Shown: positions 19,999-31,296, counted from the stretch's first letter. The stretch: DNA of 60,529 nt from Candidatus Accumulibacter regalis (GCA_000585075.1 JEMY01000016.1:1-60529); one strand, 5' to 3'. Made by a program: numbers and translations. Notes: generated from the sequence alone by a model not told the origin.

Positions 19999-22236
19999 AT
20001 GCACCTCGATTTCCCGGTAATCATCATCGACAAGGACTACCGTTCGGAAAGCACCGGCGGTCTGAGCATCCGGGCGCTGGCCAAGGCCATCGAGAAGAAG
20101 GGCTTTGAGGCGCTTGGCGTCACCAGCTATGGCGACCTGACCTCGTTTGCCCAGCAGCAAAGTCGCGCCTCGGCGTTCATCCTGACCATCGACGACGAAG
20201 ACTTCAGGGAAGGCAGGGCCGAACCGACCGTCGCCAGCCTGCGCGCCTTCGTCAAGGAAATCCGCTGCCGCAACGAGGACATCCCGATCTTCCTGTATGG
20301 CGAAACACGCACCTCGGTGCACATTCCCAACGACGTCCTGCGCGAACTGCACGGCTTCATCCACATGTTCGAAGATACGGCCGAATTCATCGGCCGTTAC
20401 GTCATACGCGAGGCCAAGGCCTACCTTGATAGCCTGGCGCCGCCGTTCTTCCGCGCACTGACGCACTATGCGGAGGACGGTTCATATTCGTGGCATTGCC
20501 CGGGCCACTCGGGCGGCGTAGCCTTCCTGAAGAGCCCGGTTGGGCGCATGTTCCATCAGTTCTTCGGCGAGAACATGCTGCGCGCCGATGTCTGCAACGC
20601 GGTCGAGGAACTCGGCCAATTGCTCGACCATACCGGCCCGGTCGCCGCCTCGGAGCGCAATGCGGCGCGCATCTTCTGTTCCGATCACCTTTTTTTCGTG
20701 ACCAATGGCACTTCGACGTCGAACAAGATCGTCTGGCACTCGACCGTCGCGCCAGGCGACGTGGTCATCGTCGATCGCAACTGCCACAAATCGGTGCTTC
20801 ACTCGATCATCATGACCGGCGCGATACCGGTATTCCTGATGCCGACCAGGAACCACTACGGAATCATCGGACCGATTCCCAAGGAACAGTTCCGCTGGGA
20901 AAACATCCGCAAGAAGATCGAGTCGCATCCCTTCGCCCGCGACGTCAAGGCCAAGCCGCGCGTGCTGACCATTACCCAGAGCACTTACGACGGCATCCTC
21001 TACAACGTCGAGGAAATCAAGGAGATGCTCGACGGCGCGATCGACACGCTGCACTTCGACGAGGCCTGGCTGCCGCATGCCGCGTTCCATGATTTTTATG
21101 GCGACTACCATGCGATCGGGGCTGACCGGCCGCGCTGCAAGGACACCATGATCTTCTCGACGCAATCGACGCACAAGTTGCTCGCCGGCCTGTCGCAGGC
21201 GTCACAAATCCTGGTACAGGATTCGCAAGAGCGCAAACTCGACCGCGACATCTTCAACGAGGCCTATCTGATGCACACCTCGACGTCGCCGCAGTACGCA
21301 ATCATCGCTTCCTGCGACGTCGCCGCGGCGATGATGGAGGCACCGGGCGGAACGGCGCTGGTCGAAGAATCGATTGCCGAAGCGCTCAACTTCCGGCGCG
21401 CGATGCGCAAGGTCGAACAGGAGTGGGGCGCCGACTGGTGGTTCAAGGTCTGGGGACCGGACGATCTTTCCGAAGAAGGCATCGAAGAACGCGCCGCATG
21501 GATCCTCAAGCCCGGCGAACGCTGGCATGGCTTTGGCATGCTCGCCGAAGGCTTCAACATGCTCGATCCGATCAAGGCGACGATCATCACGCCGGGACTG
21601 GATGTCGATGGCGACTTCGCCGACTGGGGAATTCCGGCGGCAATCGTCACCAAGTATCTGGCCGAACACGGCATCATCGTCGAGAAGTGCGGCCTGTATT
21701 CCTTCTTCATCATGTTCACCATCGGCATTACCAAGGGCCGTTGGAACACGATGGTCACCGAACTGCAGCAGTTCAAGGACGGCTACGATCAGAACCTGCC
21801 ACTGTGGAAAGTGATGCCCGAGTTCCTGGCCAAGAACGCCCGTTATGCCGGCTACGGGCTGAAGGACCTGTGCAAGCAGATTCACGGCATCTACGCGGCC
21901 AACGACGTCGCCCACCTGACCACCGAGATGTACCTCTCGGACATGGAGCCGGCGATGAAACCGACCGACGCTTTCGCGCGCATGGCGCACCGCGAGATCG
22001 ACCGTGTGCCGATCGACCAACTCGAAGGGCGGATCACCAGCACCTTGCTGACGCCCTACCCACCGGGAATTCCGCTACTCATTCCCGGCGAGCGCTTCAA
22101 CGCCACCATCGTCCGTTACCTTCGCTTCGCGCGCGATTTCAATGAGCGCTTCCCGGGCTTCGAAACCGACGTCCACGGCCTGGTCAAGGCAGTGGTCAAT
22201 GGCAAGCCGGTCTACTCGGTGGATTGCGTTCGCTGA
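19999..22236 (+). CDS. Orn/Lys/Arg decarboxylase, inducible-type
   Basis: Large fold-type I PLP decarboxylase of 745 residues that removes CO2 from a basic amino acid. It has an N-terminal wing domain with a response-regulator-like fold (residues 1-130), the core with HCPGHSGGVAF-like substrate region (about 160), and the PLP lysine K393 in STQSTHKLL. A C-terminal domain follows. It is close in length to E. coli LdcC/CadA and AdiA. Specificity for arginine, lysine or ornithine is not clear from sequence. No antiporter gene is adjacent, so polyamine synthesis is as likely as acid resistance. Confidence 0.88.
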   Translation: MHLDFPVIIIDKDYRSESTGGLSIRALAKAIEKKGFEALGVTSYGDLTSFAQQQSRASAFILTIDDEDFREGRAEPTVASLRAFVKEIRCRNEDIPIFLYGETRTSVHIPNDVLRELHGFIHMFEDTAEFIGRYVIREAKAYLDSLAPPFFRALTHYAEDGSYSWHCPGHSGGVAFLKSPVGRMFHQFFGENMLRADVCNAVEELGQLLDHTGPVAASERNAARIFCSDHLFFVTNGTSTSNKIVWHSTVAPGDVVIVDRNCHKSVLHSIIMTGAIPVFLMPTRNHYGIIGPIPKEQFRWENIRKKIESHPFARDVKAKPRVLTITQSTYDGILYNVEEIKEMLDGAIDTLHFDEAWLPHAAFHDFYGDYHAIGADRPRCKDTMIFSTQSTHKLLAGLSQASQILVQDSQERKLDRDIFNEAYLMHTSTSPQYAIIASCDVAAAMMEAPGGTALVEESIAEALNFRRAMRKVEQEWGADWWFKVWGPDDLSEEGIEERAAWILKPGERWHGFGMLAEGFNMLDPIKATIITPGLDVDGDFADWGIPAAIVTKYLAEHGIIVEKCGLYSFFIMFTIGITKGRWNTMVTELQQFKDGYDQNLPLWKVMPEFLAKNARYAGYGLKDLCKQIHGIYAANDVAHLTTEMYLSDMEPAMKPTDAFARMAHREIDRVPIDQLEGRITSTLLTPYPPGIPLLIPGERFNATIVRYLRFARDFNERFPGFETDVHGLVKAVVNGKPVYSVDCVR

Positions 22237-22270
22237 GAACGTGCTGCCGCCCCTTCCGCCCACTCTTTTG

Positions 22271-23701
22271 TCAGGATGCCGAACTGATGGTAGCGGCATC
22301 TGCCGCTGAAGAGTCTTCAACGAGGCGCACGACTCCGTCAGCGCCGACGGCAGTATCTTCGAACTTCAAGAGCGTGATCCGGTGGTTGTCCATTTCCAGC
22401 ACCGTCAGACGGCCACCTTCGAGCTCGACGGAGTCGCCAATTTTCGGCACGTTGCCCAGCTTCTTGTAAAACAGCCCGGCGAGAGTAACGTAGTCATCGT
22501 CCAGCGGGAACGGGAAATCGAGCAGGTTTTCCAGATCGGTTACCCGCATCGATGCGTCGATCTCGTACTGACTGCCGACCAGCTTCTTCAGCCGCCTCCC
22601 CTGACGCGTGAATTCGTCCTCGTACTCGCCGACGATTTCTTCGAGAATATCTTCGAGGGTGATGATCCCTTCGGTGCCACCGTATTCGTCGATCACGATC
22701 GCCATCTGCTGACGGGTGCGCTTGAACTCCTTGAGCAGGTCGCTCAGCGACTTGCTGTTCGGAACGATAAACGGCGCCTGCGCAAAATCGCCGACCGGTC
22801 GCCTGCTGACCTCTTCGAGTGTCTGGCCGCTGCTTTCCGCCATCACCGTCAGCAACTCCTTGATCGCCACGACGCCCGTAATCCGGTCGAGGCTCTTGTC
22901 GCAGATCGGAAAGCGCGCGTGCGGCACGTCACGGAAGACCCGCAAGGCATCGGCAAGCGTGTCATCCTGCGTCAAGGCGCGAATGGCCGTACGCGGAATC
23001 ATTGCCTCGCGTACCGTGTGTTCGTCGAGCTTGAAAACCCCGCGGATCATCTGCGTCTCCTCGGGGGCGAGCGTGCCGTCCTTCTCGCTGGCCGAGAGAA
23101 TCATGCGAATCTCCTCGACTGACATCGTGAAGTGACTTTCCCCATGGCCTTCCAGATTCCGCTGCCCGAAGAGCCTGAGTAGAGCGTTCGAGGACATCTT
23201 CATGACGTGTATCAGTGGTTTGAAAGTCAGATACAGGACGTTGATCGTCCCGCCGACGGCCATGCTCAGTTGTTCGGCCTTGTGGAAAGCGAGGACCTTG
23301 GGCGCCAGTTCGCCAGCGACCACGTGCAGAAAGGAAATGGCGATGAAGGCGAAAACGTAGGACATGGTATGCGCAGCCTTGGTCAGAGCTGCGCTGTCGC
23401 CGAAGAGCATGAAAAGGGCGACGAAGGTCGAATCGGTCAGCGTGCTTATCGTCTCCATACCGACCGCGCCCAGGCCCAGGGAAACCAGGGTGATACCCAC
23501 CTGGGTCACCGAGTAGAAGCGCTCCGGTTCATTGTGCAGCATCTCGACCCTTGCCGCGCGCTTGTCACCCATCTCGGACAACTGCTTGATCCGGCTACGA
23601 CGGGCCGACGAGATGGCGATCTCCGAGCCCACGAAAAAGGCGTTGCCGGCGATGAAGACCAGAATAAGTACGAGATTGATATAGATAGTCATTTGTTCCA
23701 T
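22271..23701 (-). CDS. CNNM/CorC-HlyC family membrane protein with CBS pair
   Basis: Membrane protein of 476 residues, often annotated hemolysin-like and related to Mg2+/Co2+ efflux CorC and CNNM transporters. It has an N-terminal DUF21 region with about three to four membrane segments (residues 5-150), a CBS-domain pair (about 215-340, including [10 protein letters not shown] and [25 protein letters not shown] motif), and a C-terminal CorC_HlyC domain. GGAGGAG lies upstream of ATG 23701. The motif [11 protein letters not shown] is diagnostic of the family. Transported ion unknown. Confidence 0.9.
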   Translation of the reverse strand: MEQMTIYINLVLILVFIAGNAFFVGSEIAISSARRSRIKQLSEMGDKRAARVEMLHNEPERFYSVTQVGITLVSLGLGAVGMETISTLTDSTFVALFMLFGDSAALTKAAHTMSYVFAFIAISFLHVVAGELAPKVLAFHKAEQLSMAVGGTINVLYLTFKPLIHVMKMSSNALLRLFGQRNLEGHGESHFTMSVEEIRMILSASEKDGTLAPEETQMIRGVFKLDEHTVREAMIPRTAIRALTQDDTLADALRVFRDVPHARFPICDKSLDRITGVVAIKELLTVMAESSGQTLEEVSRRPVGDFAQAPFIVPNSKSLSDLLKEFKRTRQQMAIVIDEYGGTEGIITLEDILEEIVGEYEDEFTRQGRRLKKLVGSQYEIDASMRVTDLENLLDFPFPLDDDYVTLAGLFYKKLGNVPKIGDSVELEGGRLTVLEMDNHRITLLKFEDTAVGADGVVRLVEDSSAADAATISSAS

Positions 23702-24041
23702 GCCATCACTCCTCCGATATCTGCAGTAACCGAAAGACCCATTGGGGGTCCTGGTGCGACCGATGGCACCGATTTGGCGGCTCGCCAGCGTGCGGCCTGG
23801 TCATGCATGTTTTTTGCGTTTTTCGTCCGCTTCCGGCTGTCATTTGCAATTGCGCGCGAATAATACGCTATTTGTGCGCGCAGACAGCTATCTTGGCGTG
23901 CCGTCAGCCGCGCCAAAACCTCGCGCCACGCGCACCAACCCCGCCGCTCTCCCGGGCGAAAGCATGGCACCCGGTTCAGGGCAGGCAGCCCAGCAGCATT
24001 GCGGTAGAATGCGCGCTTCGTTGTCGAGCAGGAAACGCGCC
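23702..24041. other. Intergenic region between divergent genes
   Basis: Divergent control region of the CorC-family gene and the his operon. A TAGAAT hexamer at 24004-24009 lies 33 bases before the hisG start and may be its -10 element, without a convincing -35. No ORF or RNA gene is supported. Confidence 0.4.
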
Positions 24042-24686
24042 GTGAATGGCATCACCATCGCCCTCTCGAAGGGCAGAATTTTTGAAGAGACGCTGCCGCT
24101 GTTGGCCGCCGCCGGCATCGAGCCGCTCGAGGATCCCGAGACCTCGCGCAAGCTGATCATCCCGACCAGCCGGGCTGACGTGCGCCTGGTCATCGTCCGC
24201 GCCACCGACGCGCCGACGTACGTGCAGTACGGAGCCGCCGACCTCGGCGTCGCGGGCAAGGATGTCCTGCTCGAACACGGCAGCGAGGGGCTGTACCAAC
24301 CGATCGACCTGAGAATCGCCAAGTGTCGAATGATGGTCGCCATTCCTGCCGGCTTCGATTACGGCAACGCCGTCCGCCAGGGTGCGCGACTCAAGGTCGC
24401 CAGCAAGTACGTGAACATCGCTCGCCAGCACTTCGCCGCCAAGGGAGTGCATGTTGACCTGATCAAGCTCTACGGCTCGATGGAGTTGGCGCCGCTGGCC
24501 GGTCTCGCCGACGCCATCGTTGATCTGGTATCCACCGGCAGCACGCTGAAAGCGAACAATCTCATCGCCGTCGAGCACGTCATGGATATCTCGTCGAGCC
24601 TGATCGTCAATCAGGCGGCGCTCAAACTGAAGCGCGAGGCACTGGAGCCGATTCTCGACGCCATCGCCGCGGTCGTCGACCGATGA
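24042..24686 (+). CDS. hisG: ATP phosphoribosyltransferase, short form
   Basis: First step of histidine synthesis, joining ATP and PRPP. The 214-residue product lacks the C-terminal ACT-like regulatory domain of long HisG, so it should need HisZ as regulatory subunit; no hisZ is in this window. Motifs: [15 protein letters not shown] at the start, the PRPP-binding segment [19 protein letters not shown] near residue 165. GTG 24042 is preceded by AGGAAA. It overlaps hisD by 4 bases. Confidence 0.95.
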   Translation: MNGITIALSKGRIFEETLPLLAAAGIEPLEDPETSRKLIIPTSRADVRLVIVRATDAPTYVQYGAADLGVAGKDVLLEHGSEGLYQPIDLRIAKCRMMVAIPAGFDYGNAVRQGARLKVASKYVNIARQHFAAKGVHVDLIKLYGSMELAPLAGLADAIVDLVSTGSTLKANNLIAVEHVMDISSSLIVNQAALKLKREALEPILDAIAAVVDR

Positions 24687-25996
24687 TCGCGATCAAGCGC
24701 CTGAACAGCGCCGACGCCGATTTCGCGACCAGACTCGACGCCCTGCTCGCTTTCGAGGCGACACAGGACGAGGGCATAGAGAGAACGGTCGCCGACATTC
24801 TGGCCGATGTCAGAGCCCGCGGCGACGCAGCGGTGATCGAGTACACGCAGCGTTTCGACGGCCTGCAGGCGAGCTCGATGACGGCACTGGAGATTCCTCA
24901 GAAAGCGCTGCAGGAAGCGCTGCACGGCCTTCCGGTTGCGCAGCGCCAGGCGCTCGAAGCAGCGGCGAGCCGTGTACGCAGCTACCATCAACGGCAGACC
25001 CTGCAGAGCTGGCAATACGAAGATGACGGCGCAGGAACACGCGGCACCATGCTTGGCCAGAAGATCACGCCGCTCGACCGCGTCGGTCTCTATGTGCCTG
25101 GCGGCAAGGCGTCGTACCCGTCATCGGTACTGATGAACGCCATTCCGGCGCGCGTCGCCGGTGTCGGCGAGTTGATCATGGTCGTACCGACACCTGCCGG
25201 CGAGCAGAACCCGCTGGTCCTCGCTGCCGCGGCGCTGGTCGGCGTCGATCGCGTGTTCACCATCGGCGGCGCGCAGGCGGTTGCGGCGCTGGCCTATGGC
25301 ACGCAAACGGTTCCGCCGGTAGACAAGATCGTCGGCCCTGGCAACGCCTACGTCGCCGCGGCCAAGCGCCGCGTCTTCGGCGTCGTCGGCATCGACATGG
25401 TCGCCGGCCCATCGGAGATCCTGGTGATCTGCGATGGCCATACCGACCCCGACTGGGTGGCGATGGATCTGTTTTCGCAAGCCGAGCACGACGAACTGGC
25501 GCAATCGCTGCTGCTCTGTCCGGACGCCGCGTATATCGAGCGCGTCGCGGCGGCACTGGAAAGACTCCTGCCGACCATGCCACGCCGGCAGGTCATCCGT
25601 GCCGCGCTGGAAAATCGCGGCGCACTGATCGAGGTGCGCGATCTGGACGAGGCTTGCCGGATCGCCAACCGCATCGCTCCCGAACACCTCGAACTGTCGC
25701 TCGAGGACGCGGAAGCCTGGGTGGCGAAAATCGACCACGCCGGTGCGATTTTCATCGGCCGCTACAGCTCCGAGTCGCTGGGCGACTACTGCGCGGGTCC
25801 GAACCACGTTCTGCCGACCTCGGGCAGCGCGCGCTTCTCGTCGCCGCTGGGGGTCTATGACTTTCAGAAGCGGACCAGCCTGATCCGCGTATCGCAGGCG
25901 GCGTCGAAAACGCTGGGGCGCATTGCGGCGACGCTGGCCTACGGCGAAGGCCTGCCGGCACACGCCAGATCAGCCGAGTATCGCATCGAAAGCTGA
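24683..25996 (+). CDS. hisD: Histidinol dehydrogenase
   Basis: Last two oxidations of histidine synthesis, histidinol to histidine, Zn- and NAD-dependent. The 437-residue protein has the signature block around [13 protein letters not shown] and [12 protein letters not shown], which includes zinc-site residues, and the C-terminal [15 protein letters not shown] overlaps the hisG stop. It is convergent with hisC, an unusual break in the operon. Confidence 0.96.
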   Translation: MIAIKRLNSADADFATRLDALLAFEATQDEGIERTVADILADVRARGDAAVIEYTQRFDGLQASSMTALEIPQKALQEALHGLPVAQRQALEAAASRVRSYHQRQTLQSWQYEDDGAGTRGTMLGQKITPLDRVGLYVPGGKASYPSSVLMNAIPARVAGVGELIMVVPTPAGEQNPLVLAAAALVGVDRVFTIGGAQAVAALAYGTQTVPPVDKIVGPGNAYVAAAKRRVFGVVGIDMVAGPSEILVICDGHTDPDWVAMDLFSQAEHDELAQSLLLCPDAAYIERVAAALERLLPTMPRRQVIRAALENRGALIEVRDLDEACRIANRIAPEHLELSLEDAEAWVAKIDHAGAIFIGRYSSESLGDYCAGPNHVLPTSGSARFSSPLGVYDFQKRTSLIRVSQAASKTLGRIAATLAYGEGLPAHARSAEYRIES

Positions 25997-26020
25997 GCGC
26001 GACGCCTGGCGACGCTCAGC
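25992..26020. terminator. Hairpin between convergent hisD and hisC
   Basis: An 8-bp inverted repeat, GCTGAGCG (25992-25999) with CGCTCAGC (26013-26020), overlaps the hisD stop and lies before the hisC stop. There is no T-run on either strand, so it may be a weak bidirectional terminator or processing structure. Confidence 0.35.
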
Positions 26021-26035
26021 GCCGCGGCGCAGCGC

Positions 26036-27112
26036 TCAAGCGAGGATTTCGCGCAAGGCCTCGACCAGGAGTTCGCCCTGCACGTCGGTACCAATCGTGA
26101 TGCGCAGGTGCTGGTCGATACGCGGCAACTTGAAGTGGCGGACGATGACCCCGCGCTGCCGCAGTGCGGCGGCGAGTTCGCCCGCATCGTGCAGCCGGTG
26201 GCGGACAAAGACAAAGTTGGCCGCCGACGGCAAGACCTCGAAACCCAGCCCCCGCAAGTCGCTGCACAGCGCCTCGCGGCTGCGCATGACGGCTTGCCGC
26301 GTCGCTTCGAGATACGCCTGATCGCTGATCGCGGCAACGGCGCCGGCAATCGCCAGACGATCGAGCGGATACGAGTTGAAACTGTTCTTGACACGATCCA
26401 GCGCCTCGATCAGCGCGCACTGGCCGACCGCGTAGCCGACGCGCAGGCCGGCCAGCGAATGCGCCTTGGACAGCGTGCGCACGACCAGCAGGTTCGGGTG
26501 TTCACTGACCAGCGCCATCGCCGACTCGCCGCCGAAGTCCACGTAGGCTTCGTCGACGACGACCACCGATTGCCGATGCCGGGCCAGCAGCGAGGCGATC
26601 GCTGGTAGCGGCAGCAGGCAGCCGGTTGGCGCATTCGGGTTCGGAAAAATGATGCCGCCATTGGGCGCAACATAGTCGTCGATACGGATCGCGAAATCCT
26701 CATCCAGCGGCACGGTCGCATAGGCGACGTCGTGCAAGCCGCAATAGACCGGATAGAAGCTGTAGGTGATGTCGGGGAAAAGGATCGGCAACTCGTGCTT
26801 TAGCAGCGCCATGAACACATGCGCCAGCACTTCGTCCGAGCCGTTACCGACGAAGACCTGCTGGGCGGTGATAGCGAAATCTGCAAAGCGGGCGGCGACG
26901 GCTTCCTTGAGGCGATCCGCAGCCGGATCCGGGTACAGTCGCAACAACTCGCCGCCGTTGCGCAGCTCTTCGCTGATCGCCTCGACAACACGTGGCGATG
27001 GCGGGTAGGGATTCTCGTTGGTGTTCAGCTTGACCAGCCTGGCCAGCTTCGGCTGCTCGCCGGGAACGTAGGGCGTCAGGCGATGAACGAGGGAACTCCA
27101 GTAGCGGCTCAT
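26036..27112 (-). CDS. hisC: Histidinol-phosphate aminotransferase
   Basis: PLP-dependent transamination of imidazole acetol phosphate to histidinol phosphate. The 358-residue fold-type I enzyme has [13 protein letters not shown] near the N-terminus, FPNPNAPTG (about 157-165), DEAYVDF and the PLP lysine K216 in [15 protein letters not shown]. All are HisC hallmarks. It is complete and looks functional but lies on the strand opposite to all other his genes, between hisD and hisB. No clear Shine-Dalgarno precedes ATG 27112. It must use its own promoter in 27113-27278. Confidence 0.93.
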   Translation of the reverse strand: MSRYWSSLVHRLTPYVPGEQPKLARLVKLNTNENPYPPSPRVVEAISEELRNGGELLRLYPDPAADRLKEAVAARFADFAITAQQVFVGNGSDEVLAHVFMALLKHELPILFPDITYSFYPVYCGLHDVAYATVPLDEDFAIRIDDYVAPNGGIIFPNPNAPTGCLLPLPAIASLLARHRQSVVVVDEAYVDFGGESAMALVSEHPNLLVVRTLSKAHSLAGLRVGYAVGQCALIEALDRVKNSFNSYPLDRLAIAGAVAAISDQAYLEATRQAVMRSREALCSDLRGLGFEVLPSAANFVFVRHRLHDAGELAAALRQRGVIVRHFKLPRIDQHLRITIGTDVQGELLVEALREILA

Positions 27113-27150
27113 GAAAGGCGGCTCGGGTCGGATGCAAGGGAAGCATGAAA

Positions 27151-27159
27151 TGGTATCAT
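27151..27159 (+). promoter_or_regulatory. Extended -10 promoter for hisB
   Basis: TGGTATCAT fits the extended -10 pattern TGnTATnAT in the divergent hisC-hisB region, about 120 bases before hisB. It overlaps an inverted repeat GCATGA/TCATGC (27143-27161). No good -35 is needed for an extended -10 element. Because hisC inversion breaks the operon, such an internal promoter is expected. Confidence 0.4.
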
Positions 27160-27278
27160 GCGCCTCTGTCGGTCAAGCTGCGTTTGCCGATCACAGGCAC
27201 CGTTTCAGTGCCGACACACGAAGCACGAAGATTTTTCTTCAGACCCGACGTTTTTTGCCACCCTGCGATGGTCTCCCG

Positions 27279-27866
27279 ATGCGGCAAGCAGAAGTTTCCA
27301 GGAATACACTCGAAACCCGGATCACCGTTCGACTGAATCTCGATGGCAGCGGCCAGAGCAGCTTCGCCACCGGCGTCCCCTTTCTCGATCACATGCTCGA
27401 GCAGATTGCGCGGCACGGCCTGATCGACCTCGAAGTGAAAGCCGAAGGCGACCTGCACATCGACGCGCACCACACCGTCGAGGATATCGGTATCACCTTC
27501 GGCCAGGCGCTGGCCAGGGCGCTGGGCGACAAGAAAGGGCTGCGCCGCTACGGACACGCCTATGTGCCTCTCGACGAAGCACTTTCGCGCGTGGTGATCG
27601 ACCTCTCCGGCCGGCCAGGCCTCGAGTTTCATGTCGATTTCAAGCGCGCGATGATTGGCGCCTTTGACGTCGATCTGATACATGAGTTCTTCCAGGGCCT
27701 GGTCAATCATGCCTTGCTCAGCCTGCATATCGACAATTTGCGTGGCGACAATGCGCACCACCAGGCGGAAACGGTATTCAAGGCCTTCGGTCGTGCGCTG
27801 CGCGCAGCCGTCGAGAGCGATCCTCGCGCCGGCGCCAGCATCCCGTCGACCAAGGGCACGCTCTGA
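27279..27866 (+). CDS. hisB: Imidazoleglycerol-phosphate dehydratase
   Basis: Mn-dependent dehydration of imidazoleglycerol phosphate in histidine synthesis. The 195-residue monofunctional form has the metal motifs [14 protein letters not shown] and the second HH pair near [11 protein letters not shown] 27279 gives the usual N-terminus ([12 protein letters not shown] follows). Overlaps hisH by one base. Confidence 0.95.
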   Translation: MRQAEVSRNTLETRITVRLNLDGSGQSSFATGVPFLDHMLEQIARHGLIDLEVKAEGDLHIDAHHTVEDIGITFGQALARALGDKKGLRRYGHAYVPLDEALSRVVIDLSGRPGLEFHVDFKRAMIGAFDVDLIHEFFQGLVNHALLSLHIDNLRGDNAHHQAETVFKAFGRALRAAVESDPRAGASIPSTKGTL

Positions 27867-28525
27867 TGATCGCGGTCGGCGCAGCCAAGGAAAAGATCGT
27901 CGTTGTCGATTACGGAATGGGCAACCTGCGTTCGGTCTGGCAGGCGCTGGCCCACGTCGCCGATGGCCGCCAGGTGCTGGTTTCGTCGGATCCGGCCGAA
28001 GTCACTGCCGCCGAACGCGTGGTTTTCCCCGGCCAAGGCGCGATGCCGGACTGCATGCGCGAGATTGAGACCCGCGGCTTGCGCGCAGCGGTGCTCGAAG
28101 CCGCCCGCAACAAGCCTTTCCTGGGCATCTGCATCGGCCAGCAAATGCTCTTCGACCATAGCGACGAAGGCGATGTGCCAGGCCTGGGCCTGATCGCCGG
28201 CGGCGTGCACCATTTTCCCGCCGAAAAAATGTTCGACGCGACGGGCAGCAAGCTCAAGGTGCCGCACATGGGCTGGAACGAGGTCAGGCAGGCCAGACAG
28301 CACGCGTTGTGGAAAGGAATCGACGACGGCGCACGCTTCTATTTTGTGCACAGCTACTTCGTCGAACCCCTCGACGAGGACTATGTCGTCGGCACCACCA
28401 CCTACGGCATACCCTTTACCAGTGCGGTGGCTCGGGATAATATCTTTGCCATTCAGTGCCACCCGGAAAAGAGCGCCGTTGACGGGCTCACCCTGCTGGC
28501 CAACTTCGTCGCCTGGAAGCCTTGA
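27866..28525 (+). CDS. hisH: Imidazole glycerol phosphate synthase, glutaminase subunit
   Basis: Class I glutamine amidotransferase that feeds ammonia to HisF. The 219-residue protein has the oxyanion segment GQGAMPDCM, the nucleophile cysteine in FLGICIGQQMLF (about residue 92) and the H/E pair in IQCHPEKS. The nucleophile loop reads GICIG rather than the common GICLG. Starts within the hisB stop codon. Confidence 0.95.
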   Translation: MIAVGAAKEKIVVVDYGMGNLRSVWQALAHVADGRQVLVSSDPAEVTAAERVVFPGQGAMPDCMREIETRGLRAAVLEAARNKPFLGICIGQQMLFDHSDEGDVPGLGLIAGGVHHFPAEKMFDATGSKLKVPHMGWNEVRQARQHALWKGIDDGARFYFVHSYFVEPLDEDYVVGTTTYGIPFTSAVARDNIFAIQCHPEKSAVDGLTLLANFVAWKP

Positions 28526-28597
28526 CCGAGGCTCGCTCTCCCTCCTTCCGGCGCCCTGCCCACCCTCCTCTCAACTCACTTCACAGATTCTTTCGAC

Positions 28598-29341
28598 ATG
28601 TTGATTATCCCCGCGATTGACCTCAAAGGCGGACAGTGCGTCCGGCTCAAACAGGGCCTTATGGACCAGGTGACTGTCTTCTCCAGTTCGCCCGGCGAGC
28701 AGGCTCGGGAGTGGCTGGCACAAGGCGCCCGACGCCTGCACGTGGTCGACCTCGACGGCGCGTTTGCCGGCAAGCCAAAAAACGAGAGTGCGATCAAGGA
28801 AATCGTTCAGGCCGTCGGCGACGATATTCCCATCCAGCTTGGCGGCGGCATTCGCGATCTCGACACCATCGAGCGCTGCCTCGACGATGGCGTCAGCTAC
28901 GTGATCATTGGTACCGCGGCGGTCAAGAATCCGGGCTTCCTGCATGACGCCTGTGGCGCTTTCCCCGGTCATATCATCGTCGGTATCGACGCCCGCGAGG
29001 GCAAGGTGGCCGTTGAGGGCTGGTCCAAGATGACCGGGCACGACGTCATCGACCTGGCCAAGAAGTACGAGGATTACGGCGTCGAGGCGATCATCTACAC
29101 CGATATCGGTCGCGATGGCATGCTCTCCGGAATCAATATCGAGGCCACGGTAAAGCTTGCCCAGGCGCTCCTGATCCCGGTCATCGCCAGCGGCGGCCTG
29201 TCGAACATCGACGACATCCGGCGGCTTTGCGCGGTCGAGCAGGAAGGGATCAGCGCCGCTATCGCCGGCCGCGCCATCTACGACGGCTCGCTCGATTTTG
29301 CCGTGGCGCAGGCGGAAGCAGATCGGGCGGCGAATGCCTGA
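28598..29341 (+). CDS. hisA: ProFAR isomerase
   Basis: Amadori isomerisation of ProFAR to PRFAR in histidine synthesis. The 247-residue (beta-alpha)8 barrel starts [17 protein letters not shown] with the catalytic aspartate in AIDLK and the second in YTDIGRDGM. Paralogous to hisF downstream. Confidence 0.96.
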   Translation: MLIIPAIDLKGGQCVRLKQGLMDQVTVFSSSPGEQAREWLAQGARRLHVVDLDGAFAGKPKNESAIKEIVQAVGDDIPIQLGGGIRDLDTIERCLDDGVSYVIIGTAAVKNPGFLHDACGAFPGHIIVGIDAREGKVAVEGWSKMTGHDVIDLAKKYEDYGVEAIIYTDIGRDGMLSGINIEATVKLAQALLIPVIASGGLSNIDDIRRLCAVEQEGISAAIAGRAIYDGSLDFAVAQAEADRAANA

Positions 29342-29383
29342 GCTTGCCGCCGCCATCTGGCAAGCTCAAGGCGCTGACTGACC

Positions 29384-30145
29384 GTGGGCCTGGCCAAACG
29401 CATCATTCCCTGCCTTGACGTGACCGCCGGCCGCGTCGTCAAGGGCACCAATTTCGTCGAACTGCGCGATGCCGGTGACCCGGTCGAAATTGCTCGCCGC
29501 TACGACCAGCAGGGTGCCGACGAAATCACTTTCCTCGACATCACGGCCTCATCGGATCAACGCGACATCATCCTGCACGTCGTCGAGGCCTGCGCAGCGG
29601 AGGTCTTCATTCCGCTGACCGTCGGAGGAGGCGTACGCTCGGTGGCCGACGTCCGCCGCTTGCTGAATGCGGGCGCAGACAAGGTGAGCATGAATACCGC
29701 GGCCGTCGAAAACCCGGACCTGGTCGCCGACGCTTCGGCGAAAGTCGGAAATCAGTGCATCGTCGTGGCCATCGACGCCAAACAGGTGGCACCGGGAGAA
29801 TGGCAGGTGTTCACCCATGGCGGGCGCAGGAACACCGGTATCGACGCCATCGCCTGGGCGCGCCGCGTTCAGCAACTCGGCGCCGGCGAAATCCTGCTCA
29901 CCAGCATGGATCGTGATGGCACGCGCAACGGTTTCGACCTGCCCTTGACGCGCGCCGTCTCCGACGCCGTCGACATCCCGGTAATCGCCAGTGGCGGTGT
30001 CGGCAATCTGCAGCATCTCGCAGACGGCGTCACCGACGGTCGTGCCGATGCCGTTCTGGCAGCGAGCATCTTCCACTTTGGCGAGTTCACCGTTCATGAG
30101 GCCAAGACGTACATGCGCGAGCGGGGGATCGAGGTCCGCCTGTGA
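29384..30145 (+). CDS. hisF: Imidazole glycerol phosphate synthase, cyclase subunit
   Basis: Uses ammonia from HisH to make imidazoleglycerol phosphate and AICAR. The 253-residue barrel begins [20 protein letters not shown] and holds the two catalytic aspartates in PCLDV and [11 protein letters not shown] start at 29384. Its stop overlaps the GTG of hisI. Confidence 0.96.
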   Translation: MGLAKRIIPCLDVTAGRVVKGTNFVELRDAGDPVEIARRYDQQGADEITFLDITASSDQRDIILHVVEACAAEVFIPLTVGGGVRSVADVRRLLNAGADKVSMNTAAVENPDLVADASAKVGNQCIVVAIDAKQVAPGEWQVFTHGGRRNTGIDAIAWARRVQQLGAGEILLTSMDRDGTRNGFDLPLTRAVSDAVDIPVIASGGVGNLQHLADGVTDGRADAVLAASIFHFGEFTVHEAKTYMRERGIEVRL

Positions 30146-30546
30146 GTGATCTGAACCCCGCTCAAGACTGGCTGGACGCCCTCAAGTGGGACGAGCAGGG
30201 AATGCTTCCGGTGATCGCCCAGGACGCTGGCAGTGGTCGGGTGCTGATGTTCGCCTTCATGAATCGGCAATCGCTGCAGGAGACGGTAAACAGCGGTAGC
30301 GCTGTATACTGGTCGCGTTCTCGGAAGCGGGCGTGGCGCAAGGGCGAAGAATCCGGTCATGCGCAACGCGTACGCTCGATTCGTACCGACTGCGACGGCG
30401 ACGTGCTGCTGCTGGCGATCGACCAGACGGGGGGAATCGCCTGCCACACCGGTCGCGAGAGCTGTTTTTTCTATCAACTGCAGGGGGAAATGTGGGCGGC
30501 GGTCGACCCGGTGCTCAAGGATCCCAGGGAAATCTACGGTAAATGA
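30142..30546 (+). CDS. hisI: Phosphoribosyl-AMP cyclohydrolase
   Basis: Opens the adenine ring of PR-AMP. The 134-residue Zn/Mg enzyme has [18 protein letters not shown], the metal-binding DCDGD and the cysteine-bearing [12 protein letters not shown] start overlaps hisF. HisI and HisE are separate proteins here, not fused as in E. coli. Confidence 0.95.
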   Translation: MSDLNPAQDWLDALKWDEQGMLPVIAQDAGSGRVLMFAFMNRQSLQETVNSGSAVYWSRSRKRAWRKGEESGHAQRVRSIRTDCDGDVLLLAIDQTGGIACHTGRESCFFYQLQGEMWAAVDPVLKDPREIYGK

Positions 30547-30863
30547 ACATGGACATGCTGCACCGGATCTCAGAGACGCTGCTTGCACGCCGCAAGGCAG
30601 ACCCGGAAACCTCTTACACGGCACAATTGATGGCCAAGGGACCGGATGCGATCCTCAAGAAGATCGGCGAAGAAACCGCCGAGTTGATCATGGCCGGCAA
30701 GGAAGGCAACCGCTTGCACGTGGTCTGGGAGTCGACCGACGTGCTCTACCACACGATGGTGTTGCTCGCCTTCTACGGTCTGTCGATCGAAGATGTGCTG
30801 CAGGAAATGCGGCGCCGCGAAGGCGTCTCGGGAATCGACGAGAAGAAGTCGAGGAAGAGCTGA
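30543..30863 (+). CDS. hisE: Phosphoribosyl-ATP pyrophosphatase
   Basis: Removes pyrophosphate from PR-ATP. The 106-residue all-alpha MazG-like protein has [15 protein letters not shown] (metal-binding EExxE) and WESTDVLYH (ExxD). ATG overlaps the hisI stop; hinT starts 3 bases after. Confidence 0.95.
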   Translation: MNMDMLHRISETLLARRKADPETSYTAQLMAKGPDAILKKIGEETAELIMAGKEGNRLHVVWESTDVLYHTMVLLAFYGLSIEDVLQEMRRREGVSGIDEKKSRKS

Positions 30864-30866
30864 GCC

Positions 30867-31217
30867 ATGGAAGACTGCCTGTTCTGCAAGATCGTCGCCG
30901 GCAAGATCCCGGCGCGCAAGGTCTACGAAGACGACGAGGTCCTTGCCTTCCACGACATCAAGCCGGCTCGTCCGGTGCATGTTCTGGTGATTCCGAAGCG
31001 GCACATCACGTCGCTGGCGAGCACCACCGAGACCGATCTGCCCGTCCTCGGCAGAATTCTGGCCATCGCCAACCGCCTGGCCTGCGAACAGGGTAGCCCG
31101 GATGGTTTCCGGCTGATCATCAACACCGGACCTATCGGTCACCAGGAAGTCCAGCACCTGCACGCACATATCGTTGGCGGGCCGGAACCGGTCGGGCCGA
31201 TGCTCAAGCGAGCCTGA
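30867..31217 (+). CDS. hinT: HIT-family purine nucleoside phosphoramidase
   Basis: Hydrolyses adenosine phosphoramidates. The 116-residue protein has DCLFCKIVAGKIPA at the N-terminus and the histidine triad HLHAHIVGG (preceded by Q). It sits between hisE and tatA, a position usual in betaproteobacteria, with no known link to histidine synthesis. Confidence 0.94.
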   Translation: MEDCLFCKIVAGKIPARKVYEDDEVLAFHDIKPARPVHVLVIPKRHITSLASTTETDLPVLGRILAIANRLACEQGSPDGFRLIINTGPIGHQEVQHLHAHIVGGPEPVGPMLKRA

Positions 31218-31296
31218 CGGCGAGCCGCGAACGCCGCTTCCGCGTCGGCGGCAGTGGACGACTCCCCGCCGTATTTCATCTTAATGGAGACCTGAC

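Noticed and set aside
28598..30145. hisA and hisF as a recent duplication
   Set aside because: Their similarity is the ancient half-barrel paralogy of the families; nothing local is unusual.
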